Positions 59,554-60,339 of a stretch of DNA of 60,339 nt are shown one piece after another (positions within the stretch are counted from its first letter, which is position 1; each line of letters starts with the position of its first letter). Under the pieces are notes generated by a model. The model did no database searches and was not told the origin of the DNA. It worked only from the letters and a program-made list of their open reading frames with translations. A program made the position numbers and the translations under genes. Origin of the DNA: Lichtheimia corymbifera B2541. Taxonomy: Eukaryota > Mucoromycota > Mucoromycetes > Mucorales > Lichtheimiaceae. Location of the stretch: contig JNEU01000714.1 in assembly GCA_000697475.1 (NCBI GenBank), positions 1-60,339 of the forward strand, given 5' to 3'.

Positions 59554-60339
59554 TAAGCGCTGGGTATTCGGATTTGTTCCCGATCACAAAAGGGACGTCA
59601 TCATCATCATCAAGTCCACTCTTCCATAATTTGATGTCATTGTTAGTACTACCAAGACAACCCGTTGACGAGACAACCGAATTGGGGTGTTGGGGAAGAG
59701 GGAGAGAGAGTTTATCATTGTTGTTCTCTCTCTCTCCTTAAAGAATAAATGTGGCGCTGTTGTTGTTGTTGTTGTTGTTTCATTATGAAGGATTATACAA
59801 ACGTTTTCAAATGTAAATGAAATGAAAATGTAACATGGCACATGGTAGCATGCCTTGTGTGTTCCAGAAAGCCGACTACTGCTCTACCCTATGATTGACT
59901 ATGTGTTATATGTATACACCGACTATTTTATGTGTGTGTGTGGAGTGGCCAGTGCGTGTGGGATGTGTCAGTCAGCGGGAACTCAAGTCATAAGCAGAGT
60001 GGATGCATAGATGGAATAATAGCATTATCTCAATGAAGCATGTGCGTTTTATACAGTGTTTTGCGTTTGGAAATCCAGAAAGTGGGGGGTTGCAATCCAA
60101 TTTTCACAACCCGCATTACGGGTTCAGGTAGATTAGTAAAATCTTTATTCCTCCAATACAATGTTTGGCACACCGGTACAGATTTTGATCTCTCAATACA
60201 ATCTCTCAGAGCCCAACTCAAGCAATATGGTTATTTTAAAGCTTTAAGGTATATATATATATATATTCTAAATAGGTTGCATGTCTAAGCACTTGACAAA
60301 GTATTTCTGTGAGTGTCTTATCCATCCTCGGCAGTCCTT
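59554..60339. other. right-edge region without a supported gene
   Basis: About 790 bases upstream of Med19 and up to the window edge. It contains a GTT-repeat microsatellite (about 59758-59780), GA/CT-rich tracts and no convincing gene. An open frame at 60.04-60.29 kb has no recognisable features. Confidence 0.45.
59758..59780. repeat. (TTG)n microsatellite
   Basis: Seven or more TTG trinucleotides in tandem upstream of Med19. Confidence 0.9.

Noticed and set aside
60040..60288. Open frame at the right edge and a possible tRNA-like stretch (GGGTTCAGGTAG)
   Set aside because: No cloverleaf could be formed around it, no B-box consensus is present, and the translation has no features.

Overview
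The window is nuclear DNA from a filamentous fungus, most likely an early-diverging one (Mucoromycota, probably Mucorales). Genes lie on both strands with no operon logic. Nearly every gene is cut by short introns of about 50-90 bases with GTAAGT/GTATGT-like donors and (T/C)AG acceptors. A spliceosomal U2 snRNA gene is present. Fungus-specific families occur (Pil1/Lsp1 eisosome protein, Rom-type RhoGEF, Kre9/Knh-like secreted protein, EF-hand MscS channel) next to genes usually missing from Ascomycota (6-pyruvoyl-tetrahydropterin synthase, a DCAF12-like WD40 protein). The species cannot be named from the sequence alone. All multi-exon models below were spliced by eye.

Layout. 0-19 kb is gene-dense: cytochrome b5, an unrecognised secreted/membrane glycoprotein, an EF-hand mechanosensitive channel (-), a SET/TAF-I histone chaperone, ribosomal protein eL18 (-), the KDEL receptor, a hypothetical gene, a secreted purple acid phosphatase, an aldehyde dehydrogenase and a DCAF12-like WD40 protein. 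The U2 snRNA (-) with its own TATA box lies at 19.0-19.2 kb.

19.7-27 kb is different. A small unrecognised gene runs straight into a 6-kb block of nested inverted repeats (20.56-26.58 kb). The large palindrome has arms of about 2.3-2.6 kb around an axis near 23.97 kb. The outer arms are tandem units of roughly 155-195 bp, and the inner arms carry two copies of one ORF, one open and one decayed. Two smaller and apparently younger palindromes sit at its left end. This resembles a foldback-type (FB/Galileo-like) mobile element and is the most unusual part of the window. Just beyond its right end is a second copy of a promoter plus 5'-exon module that also occurs at 11.8-12.1 kb.

27.6-60.3 kb is again ordinary and gene-dense: ABC-F ATPase (-), PP2A B55 subunit, mitochondrial uL13, a Pumilio-family RNA-binding protein (-), OST1/ribophorin I (-), a TPR+MYND protein, PTPS, eL19, a DEP-DH-PH-CNH RhoGEF, two unrecognised membrane proteins in convergent orientation, a Kre9/Knh-like secreted protein, a Pil1/Lsp1-like protein and Mediator subunit Med19 (-). 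Functions cover translation (eL18, eL19, uL13m, ABC-F), secretion and glycosylation (KDEL receptor, OST1), cell-wall and membrane-stress signalling (Rom-type GEF, eisosome, MscS channel, PP2A-B55) and RNA control (PUF, U2). No functional clustering is evident beyond that.
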